NCBI RefSeq assembly: GCF_950023065.1
Contig: NC_088678.1
Coordinates: forward strand, 75,425,590 to 75,489,589
DNA: 64,000 nucleotides
Direction: 5' to 3'
Origin: Planococcus citri
Taxonomy: Eukaryota; Arthropoda; Insecta; Hemiptera; Pseudococcidae
Position 1 is the first letter of the stretch. Every line of letters begins with the position of its first letter. A program made the position numbers and the translations under genes. This document shows positions 11,396-23,199 of this stretch, in pieces. The notes beneath the pieces were generated by a model. That model ran no database searches. It was not told the DNA's origin and saw only the letters and a program-made list of their open reading frames with translations.

Positions 11396-11917
11396 ATAAT
11401 CAAGACAGACAAAAAGAAGTAATAATAAAGCTATGTAAAGGTCTCGAATTGGCTTCATTTTTCTTTTCTGATTTTCAGAATTGTCGTTACCTTATTAACC
11501 CGAAAAACTCTTCGCGAACAATTAATCTCATCCGCAAGCAGTCGAAATAACATAAAAAACGCCGAAATGAGACAACAAACCAACAGATCGACAGCGATAT
11601 TATTGGCAGTTGCAACATTACTTTTCATTGTTGAATTTCTCAGAGGGATTCTATGGTTACTGAGAGTAATTAATGAGAATGATTGGTACAGATGTTACTA
11701 TTCACTGATGTGGATATTTCACACAATAATTAATATTAATGCGTCCATCACATTTATAGTATACTACACTTTGAGTCAGCAGTTCAGAATCACATTCAAA
11801 TCTTTGTTCAGTCGTCACCCACATACATCTACTCGTATTTCGCATCAAATACACGCGCTCCCTCCTTTAGGGGATATCAATGAAACAGATTCAGGATGGA
11901 AAACTTCGGAAGTTTAG

Positions 11918-12299
11918 CAGCAATAACAACTACATTCTAGTAGAAAATTTAAGCGATTTTTGAAAAAAAAAAAAAAAAAAATTCAAAACGATTTAGCGGC
12001 GTTTCCAGCAAAACTGTTCTCGAGAGGTGGCTGCGGGAATTTATTTTTTTTTTTACCAAATTCAGATCTTAGTTCGTGTTTTTTCATGGCGAAATGAATC
12101 TATAAAATTTATAGAAATTGTTTTTGATTTTTATATGTTTGACTCACCTCCGTCCCTAAAATTTTTGTCAATCTCTTCTTCGACTATTTCCGATAAGAGT
12201 CTTGGAATTTGCTGTTTTGCACCTTGAGCAAACTAGAATGGCAGGGAAGTAGGATATCTTGAAAATTGTGACAGTCAAATTTAGCCGTTCAAGAACATT
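11918..12299. other. Intergenic, nothing recognised except a poly-A run
   Basis: Holds an A-run at about 11964-11981 downstream of receptor locus 1 and AT-rich DNA. No gene or TIR pair was found. Confidence 0.5.
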
Positions 12300-12920
12300 T
12301 TCAACACGTAAAAAACGAACTTCAGAGCATGATTCTGACCTCACAGAGGCTCAATTTGAATAATTGCATATGCCCTAAATTTTTCCTCAAGGGCGAAAAT
12401 TCGTTTCCCTATTTGAAGGTTTAGGAAAGTTGAAGCTTGATAGATCTGCGATCAAAGGTCAGTCAGATATTATTTGAAAAAAAATGAAGAAAACTCCATC
12501 GTTTTCTTTTTTTACCTCTTTTAATAAATTAAAGAAAACACGCACGAACTTCTAATCTCAATGTTGACCTCTGAGACCAGTTCTGTTTGGAAACCTACCA
12601 AGGGTTGATTCTACTACCCAAGGTAACATTTTTATAAATATCTGTTGAGAAGTTTATTGCCCTCCCCTCGAGCCAACAGAGAGAAGTAAACTCAAAATCG
12701 TTGAAAGAATTGTGTTCGTTTTATAGAATCTAAAATTATGGGTTCATTTTAAGAGTAGATACGATAATTAGTAGGTACCTACGTTATTTTTCATAAGCGA
12801 GTAACTTTAGCTATAGGCACAGTAACAGTAGGTACATAAATATAATTTATAATTATTATGCTATGATAAAATAATTAAATATCTTTAAGAATGTAAAGAG
12901 AAGATTAGTTTTTTAATTAA
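12300..12920. repeat. Second copy of the 4082-4930 block
   Basis: Shares 'cctcacagaggctcaat', 'tatgccctaaatttttcct' and 'gtaggtac...cataagcgagtaacttta' order with 4082-4930. Marks the left part of the duplicated unit that includes receptor locus 2, now separated from it by the palindrome at 13068-14727. Confidence 0.6.
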
Positions 12921-13067
12921 TAAATTGTTTTGTCGAAATATTGGCCAAATTCCATTTCTTCTATGTACCTACATGAAATCAACAAAGTTCGTATAATCCT
13001 ACAAAATGTTATCTTTGCGATATATGTAACTATACCGTATTGTACGAAGTAAAAGATTTTACGCTTT

Positions 13068-14727
13068 ACAAGGGAACTACCTGAACCGGCAGAAACAAAA
13101 ATGAACGAATCAAAGCTAGATCGAAAGGGGACCACCTCAGGACCCCAAATCCAAAATTTCAAGTGCTGAAGTTGATTTCTCGATTTTTGGTGAATTTTTG
13201 AAAATTGAAAAAACCAAAAAATTATCAATTAATACCAAAAATAGAAAATATTGATGAAAATGGAAATTTTCTCGGGAAGTGGTTCAGATGGCATCCCGAA
13301 CACATTTACAACTATCGAAATTCGTAAAACCTCAATTCCAGTCATTCTGGAGCCTCCAGCGATTTTTTATCATTTCTCCAGAAACTTGAAATTGCTGTGG
13401 AACGGCTAAAAATCAACTTCAGCACAAAAAATGACGTTAACTGGAGCCTATGTGGGTTGCCTTTAACCAATTTTTGCGGTTGTCGCGAAAATCGGCGTCT
13501 GCCGGTTCAGATGTGTATTTTTGCCCACTGGAAAAAATGCCAAAATTTGAAAATGTTAAATATTCCATCTTTTGCGATGCTACCTATCCGAAATCGAGCT
13601 GCAACCTATTTTCGACGTTCCGAATTGGTAAAACCCCCATTTCGACCATTCTGGAGCCACCAGCGATTTTTTATTATTTCTCCAGAAACTTGAAATTGCT
13701 CTGGAACGCCCAAAAATCAACTTCAGCACAAATAACTTTAACTGGAGCCTATGTGGGTTGTCCTTAACCAATTTTTGTGGTTGTCGCGAAAATCGGCGTC
13801 TGCCGGTTCGGAGAAATGAACAAAAAATCGATGGAGGCTTCAGAATGGTCGAAATGGGGGTTTTACCAATTCGGAACGTCGAAAATAGGTTGGAGCTCGA
13901 TTTCGGATAGGTAGTATCGCAAAAGATGGAATATTTAACATTTTCAAATTTTGGCATTTTTTCCGGTGGGCAAAAATACACATCTGAACCGGCAGACGCC
14001 GATTTTCGCGACAACCACAAAAATTGGTTAAGGACAACCCACATAGGCTCCAGTTAAAGTTATTTGTGCTGAAGTTGATTTTTGGGCGTTCCAGAGCAAT
14101 TTCAAGTTTCTGGAGAAATAATAAAAAATCGCTGGTGGCTCCAGAATGGTCGAAATGGGGGTTTTACCAATTCGGAACGTCGAAAATAGGTTGCAGCTCG
14201 ATTTCGGATAGGTAGCATCGCAAAAGATGGAATATTTAACATTTTCAAATTTTGGCATTTTTTCCAGTGGGCAAAAATACACATCTGAACCGGCAGACGC
14301 CGATTTTCGCGACAACCGCAAAAATTGGTTAAAGGCAACCCACATAGGCTCCAGTTAACGTCATTTTTTGTGCTGAAGTTGATTTTTAGCCGTTCCACAG
14401 CAATTTCAAGTTTCTGGAGAAATGATAAAAAATCGCTGGAGGCTCCAGAATGACTGGAATTGAGGTTTTACGAATTTCGATAGTTGTAAATGTGTTCGGG
14501 ATGCCATCTGAACCACTTCCCGAGAAAATTTCCATTTTCATCAATATTTTCTATTTTTGGTATTAATTGATAATTTTTTGGTTTTTTCAATTTTCAAAAA
14601 TTCACCAAAAATCGAGAAATCAACTTCAGCACTTGAAATTTTGGATTTGGGGTCCTGAGGTGGTCCCCTTTCGATCTAGCTTTGATTCGTTCATTTTTGT
14701 TTCTGCCGGTTCAGGTAGTTCCCTTGT
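13068..14727. repeat. Near-perfect long palindrome, 742-bp arms around a 176-bp spacer
   Basis: Left arm 13068-13809 and right arm 13986-14727 are reverse complements; positions sum to 27795 at both the outer ends (acaaggg/cccttgt) and the inner ends (tgccggttc/gaaccggca). As a result the same proteins are read from both strands (for example 13397-13693 + and 14102-14398 -), so those frames are not genes. Each arm has internal repetition of a ~300-bp unit with 'tggagcctatgtgggttg' and 'ctgccggttcagatgtg'. The spacer contains part of a further inverted unit. Likely a foldback transposon; no transposase or clear target duplication was found. Confidence 0.88.
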
Positions 14728-15409
14728 TAGAGCGAAAAAACCACGATTGCTTCGAAAAAGCCCACTTTAGTACAGATCCCAAAGAGTAGTCTTGGATTTT
14801 GATGGCGATGGCCTAGATCGACGTGGAATTTCAAATACTATCTTTTGGAACCGGGCCAATCTTTCTTTCTCAAAGCAAGCTGGGCAGGGGCTACAGCGAA
14901 AAAACAACAAGTTTTTCAAAAATGACACCTGTTTGAGCCCGGGGCATCTACGGAGCTAAAAACTGTTCTGAGTAACTTACAACTCAGAATAAAGGTCAGC
15001 TTACTCAAAGATCGCGATATCTTTCCATCCACACGTGATGCTTATAAAAACGATAATTCTATTTTCCCTCTATTTGAGCACTTATTCACTGGAATTTCCA
15101 CAATTTTTTCTCGGAATCAAACAAGTTCATATCAGGTTTATTTTCGAGTGAGCAATTTCGAAAGTACCAATCAAAAATGGTACCTTTCCTGTAGATAAGT
15201 ATACCTACGTAACTGATCATCATTCCTGGAATATCACCATACACGTGGAAATGCGACACAGGAAATTTTATTTTATAAATTCTTCTCGAAATCAACAAAA
15301 AATTTACTGATTTCATTTTTTAAAACAACAGATTAAATATTCAAACGAACAGCGGAATATCCCGACTCAGAAATTTCTATCATTAAATTCAGATAACATC
15401 AACAGCATT
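14728..15409. other. Intergenic upstream of locus 2
   Basis: No TE ends or credible gene seen. Its 3' part (from about 15100, 'ttatttt cgagtgagcaattt' and 'atgcgacacaggaaat') is similar to 50100-50220, 55390-55520 and 60520-60630, so it belongs to the upstream region of group B receptors. Confidence 0.5.
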
Positions 15410-15475
15410 GTCAATTAGTATGTGACTAAAATTGATCGCAAAATAAGCTATTTCTGCAGCACTTTTTCGCGTACC
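15410..15475 (+). promoter_or_regulatory. Conserved 5' block of receptor locus 2
   Basis: TTAGTATGTGACTAAAATTG, then ATCGCAAAATAAGC, then TTTTTCGCGTACC; counterpart of the block before each other receptor gene. Inferred promoter or 5' UTR. Confidence 0.4.
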
Positions 15476-15602
15476 TAATTAATATGAGTTAAACGTGGAA
15501 ATAAAAGTTTCGGTTTTAAAAATTAACGTAGTAACTAGCGTACAATAAACCCGCACTAATGTGATTTTCAAGTATCGATTATTTTGCCTTTGAAACATCA
15601 AA

Positions 15603-16777
15603 ATGCCAACCGAAGATCCATGTGAAGAAATAAGAAAAATCAACTACTACTACTCATCGAGTACATATCAATGGATAAGCATACCGATATGCTTCATAGG
15701 GGCGATTTTCAATCTACTCAACGTATTGGTATTCACAAGGAAAACAATGAATTCGCCATCGAACCGGATACTCGCTCATTTGGCCTTTGCAGATTTCCTA
15801 GTCTTACTGTCTTATATTCCAAATAGCTTGCTGTGGAACATCGATCGTCGCAGTGATTTTTGCTTAGCCGAGAGTCACGGTTGGACAATATTTTATTGGT
15901 ACAACGACATTTTCACATCCACGTTCCAGTTTATATCGATATTCCTGACAGTTCAGTTGGCTGTATGGAGATACATAGCTGTAGCACATCCGTTGAAGGA
16001 ACGTTCTTGGTGCAGCATGAGAATCACTCGCAATGCCATGATTGCCGGATACGTCGTATGTTGCGTTTTGTATGCTGTTCCCTTTCATCTGTCATTTGAT
16101 ATCGAAACCATTGACAAAAATCAAAATACGAATGCACGTTACAAATTCACAATCGGCGGACATCCCATTATGTACCAAATAAGATGTTACATCTATGGAC
16201 TAGTGATCAAATTATTACCATCAGTTGCATTGGTGGGACTTACTTTTAAGTAAGTATCAAAAGAAGCAATAATAAAGGTACATATTTAGGGTACATGTTG
16301 GCTTTCATTTTACTTTTTGACATTCCTGTTTTTAGAATCGTCGTTGTCTTATTAGCGAGAAAACGCCATCACAAGCAATTAACTGCTCAAAGTAACATGA
16401 AAAACCTCGAAATGAGACAACAAACCAACAAGTTAACAGCGATATTATTGACAGTCGTGGTATTATTTTTTATCGGCGAATTTCCAAGAGGCATGATATG
16501 GTTACTTGGAATGATCAATGAGCATCGCTGGGACACACGTCCTGGACATTATTGGGACACTCGTTACGATTCACTGGTACGGATATTTGTCACAATAGCT
16601 CATATTAATACATCCATCACATTTATCGTATACTATATTCTGAGTCAGCAATTCAGAAGCACATTTAAATCTTTCTTCAGTCGTAACCCACAAAGTATTA
16701 CTCATCAAACGCATAAGCCTCTCGTTTTGGGTGATAGCGAAAACACCAATTCAGAAAGAAAAACTTTTGAATTTTAG
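15603..16777 (+). CDS. MsR-like GPCR locus 2 (group B), intact, 362 aa
   Basis: Exon 1 is 15603-16249, donor GTAAGT; exon 2 is 16336-16777, acceptor TTTAG; intron 86 bp, phase 2 (K at the joint). A rhodopsin-type seven-helix receptor. TM1 has ICFIGAIFNLLNVLVFTRKT, TM2 LAHLAFADFLVLLS, and TM3 ends AVWRYIAVAHP. TM4-TM5 end at KLLPSVALVGLTFK, TM6 has GEFPRGMIWLLG, and TM7 has NTSITFIVYYILSQQFRSTF. WRY replaces DRY, as in insect myosuppressin receptors, the likely family. It would couple a neuropeptide (RFamide-type) to G proteins at the plasma membrane; ligand is inference. The start fits paralogues (aaATGcc). Its stop at 16775-16777 lies where genes 9-11 read AAG, and the following non-coding DNA resembles their coding tails. 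ECL3 is longer by a repeated WDTR-type stretch (HRWDTRPGHYWDTRY). Confidence 0.9.
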
Positions 16778-17136
16778 TGTCAATAGTTCATGGGTTCTTG
16801 ACTGTTCAACAAACAGAGACGGGTTCAAAAACGTCGACTTGAGATGAGAAAAATTTTTGACCAGAATTCTTCACATTCGCCGCAATTGTTTTGGCTTGGC
16901 CTTTCCAGTGGTGCCATTCTATGCAAATTAGTTGCAATGTGCACGGCGGGATTACCGATTTTTTAAATATTTTGCTAATCGGTAGAGATCATCAAACGAT
17001 AAGAAATGGCCAATACCAGAGATCCTCACGAATTTTGTGCTGGTAAGAGGGGCATTCGAAGATGGTCAAAATGACTGCAAACTGAAAATTTTTAATGCCT
17101 AGAAGTCATTTCAATTACCTAACCATATGCATTAAA
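16778..17136. other. 3' flank of locus 2 with relict of the group B tail
   Basis: 16800-16890 matches the coding tail of loci 9-11 ('ggttcaaaaacg', 'gaccagaattc') but is broken by stops. The rest has no recognised content. Confidence 0.55.
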
Positions 17137-17520
17137 TGTCAGATTCAACAATAATACAACTAACCAATTCAAATCATGTCAATATGATTTATTATTATAA
17201 AATCTGTCATTTAAGAGGACTAAAAATATAAATTAATCTAAATCATTTTATATTATAAATGAAGGCACCAGCCAATACTATGGGACTCGCGCTAAGGACT
17301 CAAGATATAATAATCATCCGATGTATTCGGATACCACTACATTAATTGATGCTGTTAGATTAAAGGTCATCACACAGATATATAATATTTTGTATACTTT
17401 TATTATTTGTGAATAAAGTGCTTGCTGCTCAATATTCGCGACTATTTACATCATTAAGATGGATTAGTGATTAATTAATGATGGCGAATCTACTCACCAG
17501 GTTCGCATACTGTCCATTTT
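17137..17520. mobile_element. Possible solo LTR or LTR fragment
   Basis: Starts near TGTCAGATTCAAC and includes a polyadenylation-like 'gtgaataaagtgcttgctg' at about 17409, followed by 'ggcgaatctactcaccaggttcg', which resembles sequence found after LTR ends. No partner LTR or coding domain is present in the window, so this is tentative. Confidence 0.2.
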
Positions 17521-18192
17521 TTCTGTCTCTTTTGCGGGTGTCCCCAATAATAGACAACATCGACAGAAATGTATTACACGAAGCACCTATTCAATGAGAA
17601 ACATTATCGATGCCCCAGAAAGATCAATTAAATGCCCAATGGTACTGTGATCTATCATGTACATTTATTTAAATCACAATATAATCAAAAATTAACCACT
17701 TGACAAAGTGGGCAAAAACAGGAAAAGAGGGGAAGAGGAGGTCCTCTTCTTCCCATACATCTGTAGGATTTCATAGTGACAGAGCACCAGTGAGCTCGAG
17801 ATACCAGCGCTGAGTAAAGATGTTCTCATGCACCAAGCTCTGCAATGGTACATAGTAGAGCTGAAAGCGGTACTCGCTAACAGAGGGTAACTACTGTACC
17901 CATACTGTAAATTCTCGCTACTCGCCAGTAGCTGGTATCAAGTTGAAAAAATGTCACACCAGTTCACATTGTAACTGGTAGCATATTGTATGCGTAGCAG
18001 GTGTACTGGCATTACGTCATCATTGCCAACAATCTTTGTCAGACATCAATCACACATAATATGAATGACAGGTATCAAAGTGTAACTCCTCCCACTTACG
18101 CATTATCAAATTTTGGGGTGCGTGCGCAGACTAAGTGCGAAAACAATTGGGTTGTGCTCGCTATACGCTACTATCCATACCCAAATCAACTA
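17521..18192. other. Intergenic, no gene recognised
   Basis: The only open frame of note (18001-18264) has no recognisable motif and overlaps the pogo-like MITE. Nothing else could be supported. Confidence 0.4.
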
Positions 18193-18775
18193 CAGTGGAA
18201 ATTGCTTACAACGAGATTGAAGGGACCAGACATTTTGCTCGTTGTATCCGGTCTCTCGTACTAAAAGGTATTGCATTTATAACGAGTATCTTATAATAAC
18301 CGGATGTAAAAAGCTTCTCGTTATAAAATGATACTCGTATAACACGTGTAGGAAAAAATTGTCAATTTTACTACTATTTTCGACTTGTCAAATCGATCGG
18401 TAACAATTACAAATCATTTATTGAGCAGTTCTAGAGCCTCTAGCAGCTTTTTAGAAAGTTTTGTTTTTCTAAAAATGCCACAAAATCTGTCTGAATTTCA
18501 AAATTTCATCAAATTAACTTATACAAAACTTAAATTTGGGATTTAATGAATGTTTTTTGCATGAACACTCGTTATAAGCGGAAGAAAAGACAATAAAATG
18601 AACCAAATTTCAAGAATTTCAGCTCGTACTATCCGGATTCCTCGTTATAAATGAGCTCGTTCTAACCGGTACCATATTGTACATGTTTAAATGGCGTTGT
18701 GCTCGGGACCGAGCATTTTGCTCGTTGTATCCGAAATCTCGTACTAACTGATCTCATTATAAGCGATTTCCACTG
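18193..18775. mobile_element. pogo/Tigger-like MITE (583 bp), TA target duplication
   Basis: The left end CAGTGGAAATTGCTTACAAC at 18193 pairs with the inverted right end finishing 'ataagcgatttccactg' at 18775. TIRs are about 28 bp and imperfect. Both ends are flanked by TA (18191-18192 and 18776-18777). CAGTGGAA...CGCTTATAACGAG ends are characteristic of pogo/Tigger elements of the Tc1/mariner superfamily. Subterminal motifs 'ctcgttgtatccg' and 'ctcgttataa' are repeated inside. No transposase is present. Confidence 0.82.
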
Positions 18776-18829
18776 TATATACATCCACTAAACTACTTAT
18801 GTAGTGAGGCCATATCTCACCATATCAAA

Positions 18830-19560
18830 TTTTTGCGTTTTTGAAATATTTTACCAATACGTAGATGAACATTTGAAAAAAATTTCCTTCCCTTTGCAAT
18901 TTGTCAACGAATTAACTAAGTATCTATGAATTTTCATGCTGAAATTTCCTATTGACGAGGCTGCAGCCTCTCCAAATGAACAGATTTTCTTGAGATTTCG
19001 CACAGTATAGCAATTATGATGTAAATGACCCTTTTGTATGGTATACAACCAACAATTTATATTTGGGGGTGAGGGTTAAAGGGGGAAAGAAATTTTCAAA
19101 TTAAGAAAAAGGAGGTCAAAAATGACTTTTTTAAAAATAGCATTAGGTAGACCTATATTTCAAAATGACACAAAAAATTTACATCACTGTATAAAATTGG
19201 ACTCATATCGGTTCAATAGTTTTCTCTTGACATGAACACTCTTGATTTCAAAAATTGCCTCAAAATGTTAAATTCGGATCTTCCTGTCTACATTATTTTT
19301 CACCCTAGAAAGCTTGTAAAAATATCAAATTAGAGCTCTCGTTGAGGCGAAGAATATATTGAAAATTCAGAATCATACGTTAATTTTCTATCATTTTCTT
19401 ATGGGAAACTCTTCGTTTCACTTAACCCACCTGTCTGCTCTACTTGAACACATCATCAGGTCTAGGGGAACGAAAAAAGTTGATCCAGAAAAAAAGTTCT
19501 GGAGCCCAAGTTTTTGGACCAAATTTGAAAAATGAGGAATCATTCTCTTAAATTTGTTTT
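18830..19560. repeat. Interspersed repeat, diverged inverted copy of 9100-9770
   Basis: Landmarks 'gcagcctctccaaatgaac', 'cggatcttcctgtctacat', 'tggactcatatcggttcaat' and 'gggaaactcttcgttt' are each found as the reverse complement in the intron insertion of locus 1 (about 9300-9770). Non-coding. Confidence 0.6.
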
Positions 19561-20590
19561 GCAAAGTCTACTCACCCAACTACTAATCAAACCATCATTA
19601 ATTGGTCTTCAACCGTTTCCGGGGATTGGTGGGGGGGGGGGGTGCTTGATTTTTCAAGTATCACACCACTGAATCATATATTTGAAAAACAAATCTGTAT
19701 TTGCGATACATCGAATATAGTACGTTTTCGAGGTCACTGAATACGAATATGAACTTATTTTCAGTCCAACCCCTCAAAGCCCCTCTGTGCCCTAAAAAAA
19801 AGTGAACATTTTTAAAAATCGTGAAAAGTCGAGTTACATATCGAATGGTACGTTTTCGAGGTCGCTGAGTAGGAATATGAACTCATTTTTGGGTCCAACC
19901 CCCTCAATGTTCCTCTGTTCTCTAATAAGGGGGCCAAAATTTTGAAAAACCGTGAAAAGTCGAGTAATATATTGAATGGTATGTTTTCGATGTTGCTGCG
20001 TACGAATATGACCTTATTTTTTGCGTCCAACCCAGCAAAGCTCCAAGTTATCTGATATAGGTAGGTATACATCGAATAGTATATTTTCCGAGGACACTGC
20101 ATGAACCCAAATATGAACATTATTATCTATATGCCACGAAAAATAATTAAATATGTACCTACCTATTTTTAATTTTTTTTTAACTTTTTTTTTTTTTTTT
20201 TTTTTGATGATTAACTACTTACATACTTTAATAATCGTTTTGTTGAAAAAGTAGTGAAAGCAACCACTTTTTTTCGGCCAACATCTACTTGGCAAATTTC
20301 TAGGATTGAATGAGTAACAAAGGTGTCTACGTACTAAATGATACAAATTACCAATATCAATTATCAGGTCTGAATATCACCTTTATTAAATGGGCATGCA
20401 GCATGCAGCGAGGGAAATGAATGCGTTTTCTCATTTCCGTTGAATTCACCGGAAATGAAAATGTTTCATGTGAAGATGAATGGTTACCAATGGGTTATTA
20501 ATGGTAATTAGATAACCATTAGTTCTCTTGCATACGGGGAAATCACTAGGTATGATAAAAACTCAGATGAGTAACATCAACAACTGACTG
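19561..20590. repeat. Intergenic with poly-G run and three units of a ~130-bp repeat
   Basis: A run of 13 G lies near 19629. From 19680 to 20110, three units of about 130 bp carry 'acgttttcgaggtc(a/g)ctga' and 'acgaatatgaacttatttt' and belong to the wider 'tcgaggtcgtagaatt' family. A poly-T tract follows at about 20180-20205. 20390-20590 is upstream DNA of locus 3. Confidence 0.5.
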
Positions 20591-20660
20591 AACCAGTAAG
20601 TGTCCTACATTGATCGCGAAATAACGTTCTTCTGCAAAACATCTTCGCGAAATATGTAGT
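20591..20660 (+). promoter_or_regulatory. Conserved 5' block of receptor locus 3
   Basis: GAACCAGTAAGTGTCCTACA, then TTGATCGCGAAATAACG, then CTTCGCGAAATATGTA. Same block as before other receptor loci; function inferred. Confidence 0.4.
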
Positions 20661-20835
20661 TACGTACGTGTCAAATAGAAAAGTTAATAATGAAAATATT
20701 TGAATTTTGAACTTTAAAAAATGTTATCCCTTACGAGGAAACGGATGCATCAGTTGCAAGAACAATCAACGTGCGATTTAAATACGTACAACCACTTTTC
20801 AAGTATTGATTACCTATTACTTTTAATAAACCAAA

Positions 20836-21991
20836 ATGTCAAACAATGATTCGCTTTGTGGATTCGTAAAACATGAAATTGGTTCTTATTATAAAGAGAA
20901 TATCCATGTATATATCACCATACCGATATGTTCGGTAGGGATGATTTTAAATCTTCTTAACGTATTGGTATTCACAAGGAAAACGATGAATTCGCCACCG
21001 AATCTGATACTCGCTCATTTGGCCTTCGTGGATTTTCTATTTTTACTATCTAATATTGCAGAATCTTGGTTAACATACTTTCAATTTGAAAATGATTCAG
21101 ACCGAAAACAGTCTTACGGATGGACAATACTTTATTTGTACAGCGACATTTCTTTAGACACGTTTCACTTTATATCGATATTTCTGACAGTGCAGTTGGC
21201 TGTATGGAGATACATAGCAGTGGTGCATCCGTTGAAGGAACGTCATTGGTGCACCAAGAAAATTACTCGAAACGTGGTGATAACTGGACACGTCGTTTGC
21301 ACCGTTTCGTTTGCTGTAGCGTATCTTTTGTCACTTGATATTGATGCGAGAAACGTAGACGGAATAACCTATTACAAAGTCACATCAAAGCGACATCCCA
21401 TCACGAATTCAATAAGATTCCTCGCCTACGGATTAGTGATCAAGATATTCCCATCATTCGTATTAGCAGGACTTACTTCAAGGTGAGCATTCACAGTTCA
21501 ACCAGAAAAGTAATTAATAAAGCTAGCTCTATGTAGATTTTTCTTTTCTAATTTTCAGAATCGTCGTTACCTTATTAGCACGAAAAAACCATCGCGAGCA
21601 ATTAGGTCCATCCGCGAGCACTCGAAGTAACATTAAAAATGTCGAAATGAGACAACAAACCAAGAGGTCAACTACGATATTGTTGGCAGTTGCGGCATTA
21701 TTTTTCATGGCCGAATTTCCAGTAGGGATTCTACGATTACTGGCAACGATTAATGAGCGTGATTGGAAAGCGTGTTACTATTCACTGGGAGAGATGTTTT
21801 TGACAATAGCTAATATTAACACATCCGTCACATTTATGGTATACTACACCTTGAGTCAGCAATTTAGAACCACATTTAAATCCATGTTCAGTGGTAACCC
21901 ACGTACCAGTATTTCTCATCAAACACACCCCCCTCTTGTTTTGGGTGATTCCAAAGAAACAGATTCAGGATGGAAATCTTTTGAAGTTTAG
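20836..21991 (+). CDS. MsR-like GPCR locus 3 (group A), intact, 359 aa
   Basis: Exon 1 20836-21482 (donor GTGAGC) and exon 2 21559-21991 (acceptor TTTTCAG), 76-bp phase-2 intron, R at the joint. Begins MSNNDSLCGFVKHEIGSYYK with ATG in the same position as paralogues. TM1 MILNLLNVLVFTRK; TM2 LAHLAFVDFLFLL; TM3 end AVWRYIAVVHPLKERHWC; TM5 end KIFPSFVLAGLTSR; TM6 AEFPVGILRLL (P-V instead of P-R); TM7 NTSVTFMVYYTLSQQFRTTF. Stops at TAG straight after SFEV. A likely plasma-membrane peptide receptor of the myosuppressin/FMRFamide type. The overlapping open frame at 21120-21338 is a shadow. Confidence 0.9.
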
Positions 21992-22400
21992 TTGCAATAC
22001 AAAGGGTGTCCGTAACGTCAGGTACACAATTATTTTCGGTGGGAAGGGTTGTACCTACCTAGGAACTTGATTTTTGGATATGTTTTAGAGGGATGGTTTT
22101 GGAAGCATTTGCCGCAAACTGCGTTTAAATTCATGCAGTGGTATGATTTTACAGTCTTTCTGAACATGACGATTTCTGTCTACGTATGTGTAAGTACACG
22201 CCTGCAGAGGTGCCTTCTATGATACGTTTTTTTCCACGCAAAACAAAGGACACTTTTGAAGATTAATTACAAGATTAGAGGGATATATGGTTTGAGTGTG
22301 GTTTCTAGAAGACAAAGGTCAGCTTAGAGCCCAAAATTTGATATCAGTAAGATGTGTGTGAATGATATGCCGCAAGATGGATAGGCAAAGTGTTTTGAGA
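21992..22400. other. 3' flank of locus 3, nothing firm
   Basis: Begins 'agggtgtccgtaacgtcagg'. The part from about 22270 on may be the diverged upstream portion of the mariner relic that follows. Confidence 0.35.
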
Positions 22401-22429
22401 CATTCAGGGTGTCTTTTTGTATAAATTTC

Positions 22430-22728
22430 TTCCATGTGGAGAAACAATTGATATCTGTAAGGAGTTGAAGAAGCTGAGGAACGATATTAGGTTCAGTAAA
22501 AATTGTTGTGGATACCTCCAAGCTTGATCAATGTGTCTTTTTCGTGATAACGCGACTTTCCACATGAAGAGAAAAACAAAGGTTTGGTTAGACAAAGTGA
22601 AATGGATAGTTAAGGACCCCTCCCCATCCAGCCTGGACAAGGAAACCTTTGATTTTCACTTCTTTGGATTTCTAAAACAACATTTTGGTGGTGAAAAGTC
22701 CAATGACCACAACATTTTTCAAGTTTGA
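22430..22728 (+). pseudogene. Degenerate mariner-like transposase fragment
   Basis: One frame reads CGETI and KELKKLRNDI near 22437-22490, then after a stop continues from 22531 with MCLFRDNATFHMKRKTKVWL and PSSLDKETFDFHFFGFLKQH. These match in order the C-terminal half of mariner transposases, where a DNA..H block is followed by a 'PYSPDLAPSDFHLFG.LK..L.G'-type block. The second catalytic Asp context (DNATFH) and the SLD..TFDFH region are recognisable. The copy is broken by stops and lacks the N-terminal DNA-binding part and visible inverted repeats. Confidence 0.55.
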
Positions 22729-23047
22729 GTTGAAAATTTCCCATATAGCACAAGCGATGCCAAAGTCGATGGAAAAGACGAGATCTCTAATCCGTTACTT
22801 GTTGACACGACATTTGTTGACACCAATGTCGATAAATGACGAGTGAGAAGTTGATATCAAAATTGACTATCTTCTCTCTTCATTTTTTGTCTCGACAAGG
22901 TCTCAACATTGATGTCATTTTTTTGAGTCTAAAAGAAGCAAATTTTGATTGAAAAATGTGCAAAATGTGTCCAAAACTCTTTTTTAGATTCAAGTAAAAT
23001 TATTCTCAAAAGTATTTCACCCTAAAAAAAATTTTTGAAAGAAAAAA

Positions 23048-23130
23048 AGTTGCCCTGGGTAGGGATTGAACCTAGGTTGCTATTCACTTCTGTCACATTC
23101 CCTAACCACTAGACCATTGCCACTGTTGAG
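23048..23130 (-). repeat. tRNA-like sequence (SINE head or tRNA pseudogene)
   Basis: Read on the minus strand, it has an A-box-like TGGTCTAGTGGTTAGG and a B-box-like GGTTCAATCCC about 35 bases later. The T-arm can form four of five pairs (TAGG/CCTA), but no seven-pair acceptor stem is possible. This argues for a tRNA-derived SINE or decayed tRNA rather than a working gene. Confidence 0.4.
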
Positions 23131-23199
23131 TGGAGAGGCCTTAAAGGAATATTCAGTCCATCTTATTCTGGACTTGGAAAATTTTTCTTATTGTATTGT

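Larger units (their letters stand above)
5588..11917 (+). pseudogene. MsR-like GPCR locus 1 (group A), exon 1 split by a 2.35-kb element
   Basis: Coding pieces are 5588-5982, 8343-8603 and exon 2 at 11479-11917. The start is the ATG at 5588 (MLNQEPYCGVIIQEIGDYYE), because all paralogues begin at the matching 'ccaaaATG'; the upstream in-frame ATG at 5498 is not conserved. Exon 1 carries TM1 (GMILNLLNVLVFTRK), TM2 (LAHLAFVDFLVLL) and AAWRYIAVVHP after TM3. There the element at 5983-8334 interrupts the second intracellular loop and brings in a stop within a few codons. Downstream, LKERHWCNKKITRN through TM5 (KLLPSVVLIGLTSR) is intact. Exon 2 encodes TM6 (VEFLRGILWLL) and TM7 (NASITFIVYYTLSQQFR) and ends at TAG. 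Without the element and one target repeat the frame would be open. The intron is 2875 bp against 76-103 bp in paralogues, due to an insertion at about 8620-11395. Confidence 0.85.

Noticed and set aside
13397..14398. Pairs of open frames with identical proteins on opposite strands (CGCRENRRLPVQMCIFAHWK and others)
   Set aside because: They result from the palindrome 13068-14727; no start context, splice sites or family motif supports a gene.
23048..23130. Functional tRNA gene on the minus strand
   Set aside because: A- and B-box-like motifs and a partial T-arm exist, but the acceptor stem cannot pair.
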